This document shows, piece after piece, positions 1 through 10,667 of a stretch of 64,000 nt of DNA. Below the pieces are notes generated by a model. It worked only from the letters and a program-made list of their open reading frames with translations. It did not search any database and had not been told where the DNA came from. The translations under genes and the position numbers were made by a program. Source of the DNA: Glandiceps talaboti (Eukaryota; Hemichordata; Enteropneusta; Spengelidae); the NCBI RefSeq assembly GCF_964340395.1, contig NC_135561.1, positions 9,538,732 through 9,602,731 on the forward strand, in the 5' to 3' direction. Within the stretch, counting starts at the first letter, position 1, and each line of letters opens with the position of its first letter.

Positions 1-21
1 TACAAGTATGGCTGAAAAAGG
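1..21 (+). CDS. Possible 3' end of an exon of an upstream gene
   Basis: The first 21 bases are followed immediately by a strong 5' splice-site match (AAAAAG|GTAAGTAT, GT at 22). One frame is open as QVWLKK and a second as TSMAEK. This could be the tail of an exon of a plus-strand gene lying to the left of the window. Too little sequence is present to name a product, and no matching downstream exon was recognised in the next kilobase. Confidence 0.25.
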
Positions 22-609
22 TAAGTATATATAGAAAAAACTCCAATGTTAAGCTTACCAATGGGTTACATAAACTCGTATTTTGTTTCCCATTTGTAAA
101 ATTGACTGAGTCCATTAAAATGAGATATTGTCCGTATGTACTCATATATATGTTAGTAACAACTGTGACACAGTTTCGGCGATGTTTGATGGTATTGAGT
201 GTATCTCCTGCCATAGTAGTCACTGTCAGTGCATACTCCGTTAGAGTTCTAAATTGCTTTCCAATATATCTTTCTTTAGTTAATAATTCAATAGCGGTTT
301 TCCTTATTTATAAACTGACTATTTAATGATATCTCCTCTTGGCATTTATTATAATTTGTGATTCAGTATATATGCTATCAACGTAAATTATAAATATACG
401 ATTTGAAAAACAATATTATTTCGACCCAAAAAACGAACGAAATGTCGGTCAGAGTACCCCCTCTGTGATATTTGATGACATATATACAGGCATCACTGGA
501 GAGAGAAAACAGATACACATTAAAATCAAGAATGTCTCATGCTTAGGGTCGGGGTTTCAACTAGGATCGGTCGGGTTATCGAAAACAGACAATTTCTTTT
601 TTATTTTGT

Positions 610-624
610 CTCATCATCATCATT

Positions 625-690
<66 letters not shown>
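610..690 (+). repeat. (ATC)n microsatellite
   Basis: A nearly pure TCA/ATC trinucleotide array, with one TTA interruption near the left end. Read in one frame it gives a poly-His ORF, which is an artefact. It directly follows a short dispersed motif (about 563-608) that is seen again near 27,050. Confidence 0.9.
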
Positions 691-2393
691 TTCGTCATCA
701 GCATCATCAAACTGAAATGATAGGGCACATCTCAACATAACAGGGCTGTCGCTGGAAAACATTACTTCATCATCGCGAGCAGTTCTTCAGACAGCGCCCT
801 CATACAACAGGGTTGTGTATTTATATTTCAGCACATATAACTGCTATTATATAGTACACCGACACAACAACTTGGTCAAACGTTGCTAAGGCATTAGGAG
901 CGTTCAGTCTGTCAAGGAAACACTTTACTGAAGACAAGCACATGAACATTGCAGTAATTACTGAATGCCAGCGAAAAGGGGTATAATTTTAAACAACAAA
1001 CAAACAAACCACAACAAAATCACATATGCACATGAGCACCCCCCCCCCCATAAAAAAAATGTTTACTTTGTTGTTTTCAGAAAAAATTATCGAAATGCTT
1101 GTAAATGCCCATTTAGATATAACTTTTTTTCAACGCAAGTGAGAGGGGTTCAATACCTTTTAAAAAAAATAGTTTACAAACACTACAGGGGTGTTTTATG
1201 AAAACTGTTGCAATGACTAGAGAGACATGTAGTAAAGAACAAAACATCAATATGCTTTATTATCTTTCAATAACATACTAAACTACAGTACACTCTAACT
1301 CTACATATGGAAAACATTAAACTATGTACTCAGAATAATACTAACATGTACAACATGCAAAAATGACTCGAACTGTGCAACTAAAATATCTGACAGAAAA
1401 GTTGTCTCGTTCAAAACCTGCTCTGAAAATCTTCACATTTACATGGATATCATCCTTTCTGTCCGTGTGTGTGTGTGTATGCGTGCGTGCGTGTGCGTGT
1501 GTGTGTGTGTTTTATACATAAGGGTGACCCTATTTTTTCTGTTTCTCAAAGTTACACGACTGAAATATTTTCATTTGTGCCCACCCATATTATCACCCTC
1601 TTTGGCAAAAAATAAGCAAGTGTCTAGACTGTTGATGTCATTTACAGTCATGATGGCAATGACGACACTTGTTCATGCACAGAGGGTCACCCTAATGCTT
1701 AAAAATGTATGAATGTTTACACAAGTTATGAAAAAGGTTCTGATGAAATTATACAATCTCAATGTTATGCATGTATCATCTTCTAAATGATTGAAGGTTG
1801 GGACAAAATGAAGTTTTATTTCCTGACAAATTCTAAATGTAGTTAAAATACTGATAATTGCACAATATTTCAATCCATACATGAGCAGTTGTTATGTTTA
1901 GAAGTCTTGAAGTTGAACCCCTGAACCAAGGGTGAGGCTAATTTTATCTCGGCTGCATTTCCTTATGCTTAGGGAAACAAAAATTATGCATCGCAAATAC
2001 TCATTAAAATAGAGTAATAAAAATTGGTAATGTTTGCTTAGAAAAGGAATAACATTGAGGTAACAGCAGACAAAACAATTTAACTTTATTATAAATCTTA
2101 CTTGCTTGTGTGAAATACGTTGGCAGTTTAAAACTACTAAAGTATTTTGGTAAAAGATGTCTTTAAATAAACTTTGTTCTTTGTATTTCAATGTCAGATT
2201 CCATTACATGTCAAGTCGGATCATAAACATATAAAAGCACGTTGCTACCACACTTGTGTACTTGTGTAAATAGAAGTAGGTGGACATACAAATACAAACC
2301 TATAACTACTGAAAGAGTGGTAATGCTCATCTAAACATATAGTGAGAACGGGAAAACCTTGGTGATTTTTTTAAACTGATTTTTTTTCCTTAC

Positions 2394-2886
2394 AGCTAAA
2401 ATGATGTAGGCTTGCTGTTTCATTCAGGTGACATGACATTTAATACACACCCTCAGACAACTTCTAATGCAAAAGAAACAATTACATAGGTGGAGTGCAC
2501 AGTGGGGATGTAGAAGTAGTCAAGTTGATATGTTGATTATGTTATGATTGCAGTTTTTTTTATATATTGATTTCTGTACATTAGGCTGGTGTCCACGGTA
2601 CTATGAATAAAGCACATTATACATGTGTTGATTATCAGTTAGAAAATAAACAATTGCAGCCATTAAAATCATCAAGTCAATGTGTAATGTTTTCATTAGA
2701 AGCCTGTTTTTCCCACACTTTCAAAGACTAGTAATGCTTATCTGTGTTCAATGTGATTTGGCAAAGGATCCTGCAGTGTTTATTGTGTCTCTGTTATTGT
2801 TAGTCTAGAGTTGCAATATGTCTAGCTCTGTACCAAAAAAACGAAACATCTCATGAGTGAAACACCAAGCCTACATCATTTTAGCT
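2394..2886. mobile_element. MITE-like inverted-repeat element, copy 1
   Basis: The ends form a perfect 21-bp inverted repeat: 2394-2414 (AGCTAAAATGATG...) matches the reverse complement of 2866-2886. Weaker pairing continues inward for about 25 bp. TA dinucleotides lie just outside both ends if one mismatched terminal base is included, as expected for TA-targeting (Tc1/mariner-type) non-autonomous elements. No ORF is present. The internal part (about 2470-2860) is similar to 9045-9352, so this is a dispersed family. Confidence 0.6.
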
Positions 2887-4075
2887 ATATAGTTGTGTTA
2901 TTTCTTTTTGTTAAGTTTTCAAATGAAAATTTGCACATAGTCTAAGAACTTCATGCTCTCTTTCCATTAATTTGTACATTCAATAGAGCAACGTAATATC
3001 AATTTTTACATACACAAGTTTTTTCATAGAGAGGAAAAATGTAGTACAATGTGATTGAATTAGACAACCAAGGAAAGTATACAGCTACACAGACTCAGAG
3101 ACAACACACAATTCAGAGTCTATGGTACAACGTACACACGGATTATCGGTACATTTTCTGAACATTAAAACAGTGACATTTGACCTGTAGAATCCATATG
3201 TGAAATATTACTATGGTAACTATGAACAACACTGATAACAATTGCTGGTGGCAGACTTTCAGCTATCAAAGCATTACCTTGGCTTCTGACATCACACATT
3301 GAAAACACAGAACAGGCCAATAGTAAAGGATCACAAAAAAACCTGGCAGTATCAGAGAGTTGGCTACATTGCTACAAGTGTTATGCAATATTACATGCTA
3401 TTAGCACACTTTCGTGGATTGTCAGAAAACAACGCTATCAAGCTTTGTGACAAACGTCCATAGCTAAGGAATTACTGACACTAACTGGAAGCTCTTTATT
3501 TGAAACAAATGACTGTAAAACACTGCTAACAACAGGACTAGCTGAAATACAGACGACACTACAAGTCTTACAGTCCCATAATTGCAACCGCCAGCAGTAA
3601 TTATAAACTCATGATGCCATGCGAATGCCTGTGTCTAGTCTATATGCTATCCATGGCTTCCAATTTCAAGATCTCGCTTCATCACAGTCCAGCTCAATGA
3701 GAAAATCTTGAACCAAATATTGTTCATGCAAATGAGTAACCCCCAACTGTTTGATGTAAACAATGTATAAGTAGCATCCTGATGATGTTAATGACTGTGT
3801 GGATGGCTTCGTTTGAATTTGAAGTTTCAAATAATGACCTCATTGAGCTAGACATGAGAAGTGATTTGAAGCCATGGATAACATCTAGACTTGCCTGTGT
3901 CCTGACATCTCCTCATCTCCTTGTGCCTTCAGAAGTAGGCAAGTGTCATTATCAGTGATGGTTTATGGTTGCAGCTAGGCAGCTGTTTACACTGAAAGAC
4001 ATCCAGCAAAAACGACATAAAAACATTTGAGAGACATTTGAAGATTTCACTTTCATATATATTACAGACCACTTA

Positions 4076-4363
4076 CTACTGCACTTTAAATTCACATAGT
4101 ATTCCCCAATGGTCGCTAGGAAACCGTCCACATGATGCTAGTCTCTCTGTACCAACAAATCTAAAATTCTGTGGATGAAGTTTTGGAGACTCACTGCTTT
4201 GTCTCATGAATAATCTATCAAATCGACACTTTGGTTTGTTTTTAAATCTCCAATCTAGATTGTCATTTTTAGAAATATCCCAGGAATATTGTGCATCTGG
4301 TGGGCTTCCACACATCTGCCATACATCGTTGATGTCTCCAGGTAAACCACCGATGTCACTTAT
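4076..4363 (-). CDS. TDP2: TDP2 exon 6 (C-terminal, catalytic His)
   Basis: 95 codons plus TAG. It begins ISDIGGLPGDINDVW and ends FPSDHWGILCEFKVQ, with the catalytic Asp-His pair 11 residues from the C terminus, as in other TDP2 proteins. RFDRLFMR is the usual RxDR-type segment. The acceptor is ATTTCAG. Confidence 0.95.
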   Translation of the reverse strand: MSDIGGLPGDINDVWQMCGSPPDAQYSWDISKNDNLDWRFKNKPKCRFDRLFMRQSSESPKLHPQNFRFVGTERLASCGRFPSDHWGILCEFKVQ

Positions 4364-5386
4364 CTGAAATAGATTATTTTGAGAAATATCAACAATTTCG
4401 TATCTTTGTATTTAAATATGTCAATGTTTTCTAAAATAAGAAAGTCTTTGTTCCCTCTTGGAATTTTGATGCCAAGGAGTTGGGCCTAAAAAAAACTGTT
4501 TGCTTTCGGTTAACCAATCCCACCTAGTTTTTCACTGCCAATCCTGAACTTTTTAAATACAACAAAATTGCAAATATTGTGAAGTCTTGCGAGAAATAGT
4601 AAATGCAGACAGTGACATAACTTAAAAGACAATATAAAACTGTTCTCCCAATCCGTAATGGCTGTACATCTGATGAGAAGAAACCAATAACACAGAGACC
4701 ATATGGAAAATAACGGAAAACATAACTACCTGAACTACACATTCACACATGAAGAAAAAACATATTCAAAAAAAAATATAAAAAAAATCTACCTACCACA
4801 TCTATTCTAAAATTGAGCATCAGAACCACACAATTCTTTTTAGGCCTTACAGAAATGGTGAGTGCATGACAGTTGATCACCTATTCAACTATGGCAGTGG
4901 GTCTAGAAAATCAGTTCTTTAAAATGGGCCAGATGTACATTTAAAGCAATTGCAAAGATCTTTGTTTGCAAACAGTACACTTAACATGCTAAAGTAATCT
5001 GAAATCTTTTACTTTTTTTATTTTTTATTTTATTTTTTACTTTGTGTTTGACACGTCATCAAGTTTCTAACACCATGAGCTCTGTAGCATAGCCATTTGG
5101 CAAACTGAATGAAAGATTTCATCACATAATTTTTGAGGGTCAAAGGGTAAAGATATGCATTATGATGTCAGTTGGATTTTATGCACTAGCTGTAACTGGA
5201 ACGTGTTTTGAAACTGCTTTGTTAGATAGAATAACTTACTTGTAATATCATTAAATGTTGCTTCCACATTGTTTGTACTTTCTTTTGTGTAGTATGTAAT
5301 GTTTTTGGTGAGTGGTAACAGGGCCAAGGCGGAAATCAGCTTGTGTTGTTTCCTGGCTATCCTATTCTTAAATAAATTTACTACTA

Positions 5387-5423
<37 letters not shown>

Positions 5424-8400
5424 CGCTAGCACCACCACCACCACCACCACCACCACCACCACCACCACCACTACTACTACTATCGTACACTCTAAACTGT
5501 TAAATCTCATTTGGGTAAACATATTAGTGTAGCAGCTTTACACGTATACGTATATGGTACAAATAATGAATCCCATCAAAGAGACTAAAAAATCAGTGCC
5601 CCTAATGACTCAAGTTTTTACCTACAGCTAAAATAGACATCTAATTAACATGTACAATGTCTAATTGGTGGTATTTTAACAATTCACAAGAGTGAATATA
5701 TTGTTGGTTGTCTGATCGAAAATATTATGCCCCAGTGGCTCAAATATTTGGAATGACATCCCTGTCGACATATAATATATTAATTCTTTATATCATTTCA
5801 AACTAATCTCCAAACAACATTTACTGTCACAGTATAACTGATAAACTGTATATTTGTAATTTAAATCATGTGTACATAATACATTATATATTTTGAGTCC
5901 TGTAAGTACCTTTCTGTGAATTTCTGTTTATAAATATATCAAAAGGACAAGCCCAGACTAGCTGTAAGCTATTTCCTGACTCCCCATTTACCCACAGTTA
6001 TATTTATTTGGGGTAAATAAACTGATTATTATGTTACAGCTAGTGCAGGTTTAAATACTTTATATTTCAATAAAAATAGTACGTCTTAAGTTGGCCAAAA
6101 TCTTCAAAGAAGTCATTTTTTAGCCATAACAATATCTTACCTCCTTATCTCTAAGATTTGTATCTCCACCAAATATGACGGTACTTCTAGGATTCGCTTC
6201 AGACATCTCTTTTAAAACTTTACCTAACTGTCTCTTCCTCTCTGTGCCATGTTCTTTTGTACTCTCTAAATGTGATGTCATTAACACCAAGTTGTGAGTT
6301 GAAAATCTTGCCTGTAAAAATAAAACGAGTGTGAACAATGTAAGCACCTAAAGATACATTTATTTGGCATTTAAATAAAGTTTTGAACTATCCCTGTGTA
6401 TTTTACAATGGTTCTTGAATGATAATTGAACCAGCTGATTCATTCATTCATCCATCAATCAATCAATCAGTAGTCAGTCAGTCAGTCAGTCAGTCTGTCT
6501 GTCTGCGATTCAGTCAGTTAGTCAGTCAGTCAGTCATTCATTCTGTCAGCAAGCCAGCCAGTTAGTTAGTATGTTAGTTAGTTAGTTAGTGAGTCAGTCA
6601 GTCAATTCGTCATTTTGTCAGCAAGCCAGTCAGCTAGTCAGCCTGATGGCTAGCCAGCCAGGTAGTTAGTTAGTTAGTTAGTTAGTTACTTACTTAGTAA
6701 GTAAGTAAATCAGCCAGTCAGCCAGTTCGTCAGTCTGTTAGTCAGCCACTGGGCCAGTAAGCCAGCCAGTCAGTCAGCCAGTTGATCAGTTTGCCAGCCA
6801 CATAGTTAGTCTGTCACCCACTCACCCAGCCACCCTCCCTCCCTCACTCCAAATCAATCTAATCAATCAACAAATCACTCTCATTCAGGTCATCATTTCA
6901 ACAGTAAATCCACCAACTAACAAATGACCCATCAGTCAACATGCCAATTCATCCATAGTCTATCTATGATCTAACATTCTTACCTTGACAGTCAAAAAGT
7001 TCCTCATCATTTGACTTGAAGTGAATGGCTCTATGCTATGGTCTAACAAAACTATTCTACTTTTCTTTAGTAAAACTGTTGTGAAATATCCTAGGGAATT
7101 TCCCGGAATGGCAACATAAGTTGGTGAACACAGTGTCTCTATATAAGCAAATGTTTCTGGAATGACCTCTTGAAGATACACTATATCAGGTAAATGACTG
7201 AAAAATAAATAAAACAACAATATTTTATTGAAGGATAAACTTTCGACCTCACAGAATAGAGGTTTGCTACAGCCAGTTTCAACTTACCATTCACTTGCTC
7301 TATTTTATACAATCATGCAGAAATTACAAAGAAACTGCATATTCTACTCAAAGATAGCAAGATCACATTCTCTTCTTACATTTTGTCTAAATGAAATAAA
7401 CCATTTAAACATACTGGAACTAGATGCAGACACATGGGTGCCAATGTTTTGACATCTGAATGGTGGTAGATTAGTTCATTTCATTTATACAAAATGTCAC
7501 AAGAAACTGTATTCCTTCAATCTTACTAAGTAAAAGTGCAGCATGTGCAATTTCGTATTGGTTTCTGCATAATGTTGTATCAAACAGAGCTGTGGGTGGT
7601 AACTTGAAAGTGACTGTATGTAAAGGAATTAACATTATTTACTGTAACAGTAACTGTTCTCAACAACTATCATTTGCAATGCACTATACCACTATGTATG
7701 CACTTGGATGATATGGCTACTACATACAGTATTTATGTTTACCTTTTGATAGTGGCGCAAACAGCTTTAGTTCTTTCTGTGATGTTTCTTTCATCCAAAC
7801 CATCGATATTCCATGTAAGAAGTGTCAATATTGTGGGATCCATTCCTGGTGTTTCAACTTCCGTACTCTCACATCCATTACCAACGAGGGCATAGTCTAC
7901 AGCTACCCCTGATCTACACACATGAAAGACAGAAAATGTTATATTTAAAATCCATATTTAAAATTAATACTATTGCTTAAAAATTATTTCATCATTTTAA
8001 AAAACATACAAAAACTAATTATCCTAATCAGCAATTGCTTATGTCAAAAGGGAGATGAAAATTAATTCTGTAACAACTACATGAAGTCAAGTTACCCCCT
8101 CCTTTCATGGACTTTGAAATTACCATATCATGGTTAAAATTCTGGGCAAACTGTTCAAGACTGACTGAACAAATGAAATATATAAATGAATGAATATATC
8201 ATAAAATATCTCATTTTATAGACAAATTAGTACAGTTTATTGTCATCAATAGTTTTGTAACTGTTTTGGAGTGAAGGGGAAAACAAACCAGTCAGGCAAT
8301 TGATTACATTTTGTTAGTGCTGCTCCTAACAAGCTTAGTGAGCCCATGATATGAAAGGGATCCAATTGATCAATCGATCGATCGACCGACCGACCGACCA

Positions 8401-8992
8401 ATCGATCAATTGATCGATCAATCAATCAATCAAAAACAATTATAAAGCACCTAAATCAAGTACACAGTAATATGAAAAGGTGCTGAACAAGTATAAAGTA
8501 CTCTTGTTGAGGTGTTTAAAATGTCCTTGTACAAAAATGAGTCAAGAGTGAGTGAATGATGTAGTGTTCATGCATGGGTCAATATTAGGTTATGTTGGGG
8601 GGATTTAAACATATTTAAATCTCAAATACCCAACGATAATCCTAATAGTCTTTATCTATTGCATAACTTCACTCCAGACCAATTTTTACTTACTCATAAG
8701 TTACCACTAAATCTGGTGATGTACTCCTTGACGATCCTGAACCAGATGGTGACATCGATGCATGGTCTAAATCTCCTTCATCATAGCTGTTTCCATGACT
8801 ACCACCCTCAGCAGGATCACTCCCATCAAAGTAAAAGTTGACTGCAGCCTAATGAAAAGGATTGTGAATGTAGAGTAGTGTTATCTATTCTTGGAGACGG
8901 ACTAATTGCTCAAAGTTTAAAATTGTATGGTTTGTATACAGGAGAAATGAAGATGATTTGGTCTTTGACTAATGAGACATGCTGGTTTTTAT

Positions 8993-9028
<36 letters not shown>

Positions 9029-9948
9029 CATCAACCCAATAAAAACAATTACAGAGGTGTCAAATACATTGGGGATGTACTAGAAAGTAGAAATAATAGA
9101 TGGGTTATCATGTTGATTTTCACTTGGAAAGCAAACATTGAAGCTTTTAAAATCATCAAGTCCATGTGCAATGTTTTCAGTTGAAGCCTGTTTCTAATGC
9201 ACAGTAAAAGAATAACAATGCTTTAACTTTTCAGTTTGATTGGGTCAAGGATACTTAGTGGTGTCTCTGTTATTGTTAGTCTAGAATTGAATTATGTCTA
9301 TCTATGTGTTAAAGATATCACGGATTGTGACTGAATCACCAAGATCACTCGCCTGTAACTGGTGTGTTTTAAGATTTAGTTTTTTAAATGTTTGATGCAC
9401 GAATTATCTTTCACATAATACTGTGGCTATCTGTTATCTTTGATAGAGACGGTTTGTTGGGTTCAAACTGTTCAGTGAACGAGTATTTACAACCGGAACA
9501 TATCCATGAATAACGATACATATTTGTTCTATATGTATGTTAATATATCCGGAATGACCCCCGGTTGTGACCTGGTGAGTCAGTCATACGATCCAATAAT
9601 ATGCATCGATGACTCGATCACGTTGTCGCACGCGAGTGTCGGTCATGTAATCCTGTAAATCGCTTTTCACACAAAGGTTTATTTTTCCGGGACCGAAAAA
9701 GAAAATATGCTGCTATGTAAAAAATAAAGATTAAAGGATATACGGAAATAAAATGCAATAACAATAAAATGCACATGCCCTTTAGACCATATGATATGGC
9801 AGGATGTGACATTTACCTCGAGTTGCCAGTCCTTTTCTCTCAGGTAGTACTCGCCAAGGCTAACGTCTGTGCCCGTTATGGCTGCGAACTCTTCGCACAA
9901 CCGTCTTTGGTCGCTATTTATGCATTCACTACTTGCCGCCGTAGCCAT
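4076..9948 (-). CDS. TDP2: Tyrosyl-DNA phosphodiesterase 2 (complete, 6 exons)
   Basis: The exons on the minus strand are 9948-9817, 8848-8694, 7913-7743, 7197-6984, 6311-6141 and 4363-4076. All junctions are GT-AG and the frames join without a break to give about 376 aa (human TDP2 is 362 aa). Family knowledge: TDP2 cleaves 5'-phosphotyrosyl bonds left by trapped topoisomerase 2, using Mg2+, in the nucleus. Visible motifs: an N-terminal UBA-like segment (about residues 12-52), TWNIDGLD (Asn131), LQEV (Glu163), SHLES (His238), GGDTNLRD (Asp274) and SDHW (Asp365/His366). These correspond to the Asn/Glu/Asp/His catalytic set of the endonuclease/exonuclease/phosphatase fold. The start MATAAS is chosen because it puts the UBA-like domain at the usual distance; the frame stays open 39 codons further upstream. 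The gene is divergent from the hydrolase-fold gene. Confidence 0.95.
5300..5491 (+). mobile_element. Short retroposon tail followed by compound trinucleotide array
   Basis: A segment with GGGCCAAGGCGGAAATCAGC at about 5322 runs into AATAAATTTA and then (TAC)n(TGC)n(CAC)n(TAC)n at 5382-5491. A related GGGCCAAGG..GGAA..AGCTT block precedes a GATA array near 44,866. The layout resembles the 3' tail of a non-LTR retroposon whose end seeded a microsatellite. The ORFs read through the array on either strand are low-complexity artefacts. Confidence 0.45.
5588..6025 (+). mobile_element. Truncated LINE 3' end (degenerate RT C-terminus plus 3' UTR)
   Basis: In one frame from about 5740 to 5841 the sequence reads SNIWNDIPVDI, a stop, then YINSLYHFKLISKQHLLSQY and a final stop. 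The pattern IWN-x-[IL]-P ... INSL-x-x-FK ... LLSQY is typical of the C-terminal end of CR1/L2-like LINE reverse-transcriptase ORFs. One internal stop shows decay. A 3'-UTR-like stretch follows with AGACTAGCTGTAAGCTA and AAATAAA; a related AGACTAGCTTTTAGCTA occurs near 44,880. The upstream part (5588-5740) is similar to 52,926-53,100. It lies antisense in TDP2 intron 5. Confidence 0.5.
6141..6311 (-). CDS. TDP2: TDP2 exon 5 (SHLES and GDTNLRD motifs)
   Basis: 57 codons, phase 0-0. It carries LVLMTSHLEST and IFGGDTNLRDKE, the latter holding catalytic Asp274. The acceptor is TTTTACAG and the donor GAG|GTAAGA. Confidence 0.93.
6430..6850. repeat. Degenerate 4-bp-periodic tract (CAGT/GTTA/CAGC)
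   Basis: About 420 bp of TDP2 intron 4 is built almost entirely of tetranucleotide words (CAGT, TAGT, GTTA, CTGT, CAGC, AATC) that switch family but keep a 4-base rhythm. It looks like an old, heavily mutated tetranucleotide array. Confidence 0.8.
6984..7197 (-). CDS. TDP2: TDP2 exon 4 (metal-binding LQEV motif)
   Basis: It encodes HLPDIVYLQEVIPET with the metal-coordinating Glu163, then the SLGYFTTVLLKKSRI strands. The acceptor is TTTTTCAG and the donor AAG|GTAAGA. A 214-nt exon joining phase 2 to phase 0. Confidence 0.93.
7743..7913 (-). CDS. TDP2: TDP2 exon 3 (start of catalytic domain)
   Basis: Residues 96-152 plus a split codon. It contains TILTLLTWNIDGLDERN, the first strand and the catalytic Asn (131) of the phosphodiesterase fold. 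The donor is AAAAG|GTAAAC. Confidence 0.93.
8361..8433. repeat. (ATCG)/(ACCG)/(ATCA) tetranucleotide array
   Basis: GATCAATCGATCGATCGACC-type units in TDP2 intron 2, internally palindromic because of the GATC and CGATCG words. Confidence 0.85.
8694..8848 (-). CDS. TDP2: TDP2 exon 2 (end of UBA-like domain, acidic/Ser linker)
   Basis: The exon starts after ..CATTAG with AAVNFYFDG, which completes the UBA-like helix. A Gly/Ser/Asp-rich linker follows (ASMSPSGSGSSRSTSPD), as expected for the disordered region between the UBA-like and catalytic domains. The donor GA|GTAAGT leaves phase 2. Confidence 0.85.
8994..9028 (+). repeat. (GACA)n microsatellite
   Basis: A clean GACA tetranucleotide array in TDP2 intron 1, immediately left of the diverged MITE copy at 9045-9352. 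Confidence 0.9.
9045..9352. mobile_element. Diverged copy 2 of the element at 2394-2886
   Basis: It shares ordered blocks with the internal part of copy 1, for example GGGGATGTA, ATCATCAAGTC...ATGTG.AATGTTTTCA, GAAGCCTGTTT and GTGTCTCTGTTATTGTTAGT. The terminal inverted repeats are not recognisable here. It lies in TDP2 intron 1. Confidence 0.55.
9817..9948 (-). CDS. TDP2: TDP2 exon 1 (UBA-like domain, first half)
   Basis: This exon encodes residues 1-44, from MATAASSEC to DWQLE. The donor is GAG|GTAAAT (phase 0). The stretch RRLCEEFAAITG...YYLREKDWQLE matches the UBA-like helix pattern of TDP2. An upstream in-frame ATG at 10065-10063 would add 39 residues. Confidence 0.9.
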
Positions 9949-10258
9949 TGCATCGTACTTCTTGACGAAATTAATGAGATTTTTTTCTAAATGCAAGAAA
10001 CACGAACAAAAGCAATGCTCATCTGCAATAAACGTGGCTGACACGGCTGACAGGTATATATGCAAATTTCGGGGGAAGCCCTATGAACTACCAGAGCGAG
10101 GCTGGGCATGCGTAACACAGAAGGGGATCCTCGTGTGTCGTCGTGGCTGTGCAGCTGTGTGTACTAACAATCTGTGACTGTATTCTACCACTGACAGCTC
10201 GTATTTAAAAATTTAAACATATTTTGGTAGACATAGATTACTGTGGAAGGATTTGACC
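9949..10258. promoter_or_regulatory. Divergent (bidirectional) promoter of TDP2 and the hydrolase-fold gene
   Basis: Only 310 bp separate the two start codons, and the genes point away from each other. The interval is richer in CpG than its surroundings (for example GAGCGAGGC and CGTGTGTCGTCGTGG near 10,097-10,145) and lacks an obvious TATA box. It contains GGCATGCG at about 10,106, which partly matches an NRF-1 site. The shared-promoter role is inferred from geometry and composition. Confidence 0.6.
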
Positions 10259-10420
10259 ATGAAGCGACCAAAAAGTCAGCGAAAGAAGGAAGGTAACACT
10301 CATTCCGAACAAAGGTCAGATCGTTCAACGCCGACAACGGGGTCAACCAGTACAGACGATTCAAATACAAATGGCAGTGCACGTGTAATGACGACCAAGA
10401 GGTCACCAATTAGTCCTCAG
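10259..10420 (+). CDS. Hydrolase-fold gene exon 1 (disordered N-terminus)
   Basis: 54 codons starting MKRPKSQRKKEG, then Ser/Thr/Asp-rich sequence to SPISPQ. Basic and low in hydrophobics, so probably a cytosolic disordered tail. The donor is CAG|GTACGT (phase 0). Confidence 0.88.
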
Positions 10421-10636
10421 GTACGTATTATTTCACTGATATTAGTTAGATACAATAGAATAATACTTTGAAATGATAAAAAGTAGTTAGTACACTGTCA
10501 CTGTGTATTGTATGTATGTATGTATGTATGTATGTATGTATGTATGTATGTATGTACATGTATGTATGTATGTATGTATGTATGTATGTACATGTATGCA
10601 TGTATGTATGTATGTATGTATGTATGTATGTATGTA

Positions 10637-10667
<31 letters not shown>

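Larger units (their letters stand above)
22..4075. other. Non-coding stretch downstream of TDP2
   Basis: No convincing exon is seen here. It contains an (ATC)n array (610-690), a C run near 1040, a GT-rich array (about 1463-1510) and a 493-bp inverted-repeat element (2394-2886). Part of it may be a long TDP2 3' UTR. A minus-strand AATAAA lies at 1256-1261 (TTTATT on the plus strand), and other TTTATT sites occur closer to the gene, so the true cleavage site is uncertain. Confidence 0.4.

Noticed and set aside
465-740. ORF with a poly-His stretch
   Set aside because: It is the (ATC)n microsatellite read in one frame; there are no flanking splice signals or homologous sequence.
5160-5532. Overlapping poly-Val/Ala and poly-Thr/Ala ORFs on both strands
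   Set aside because: Both arise from the TAC/TGC/CAC trinucleotide array in a TDP2 intron.
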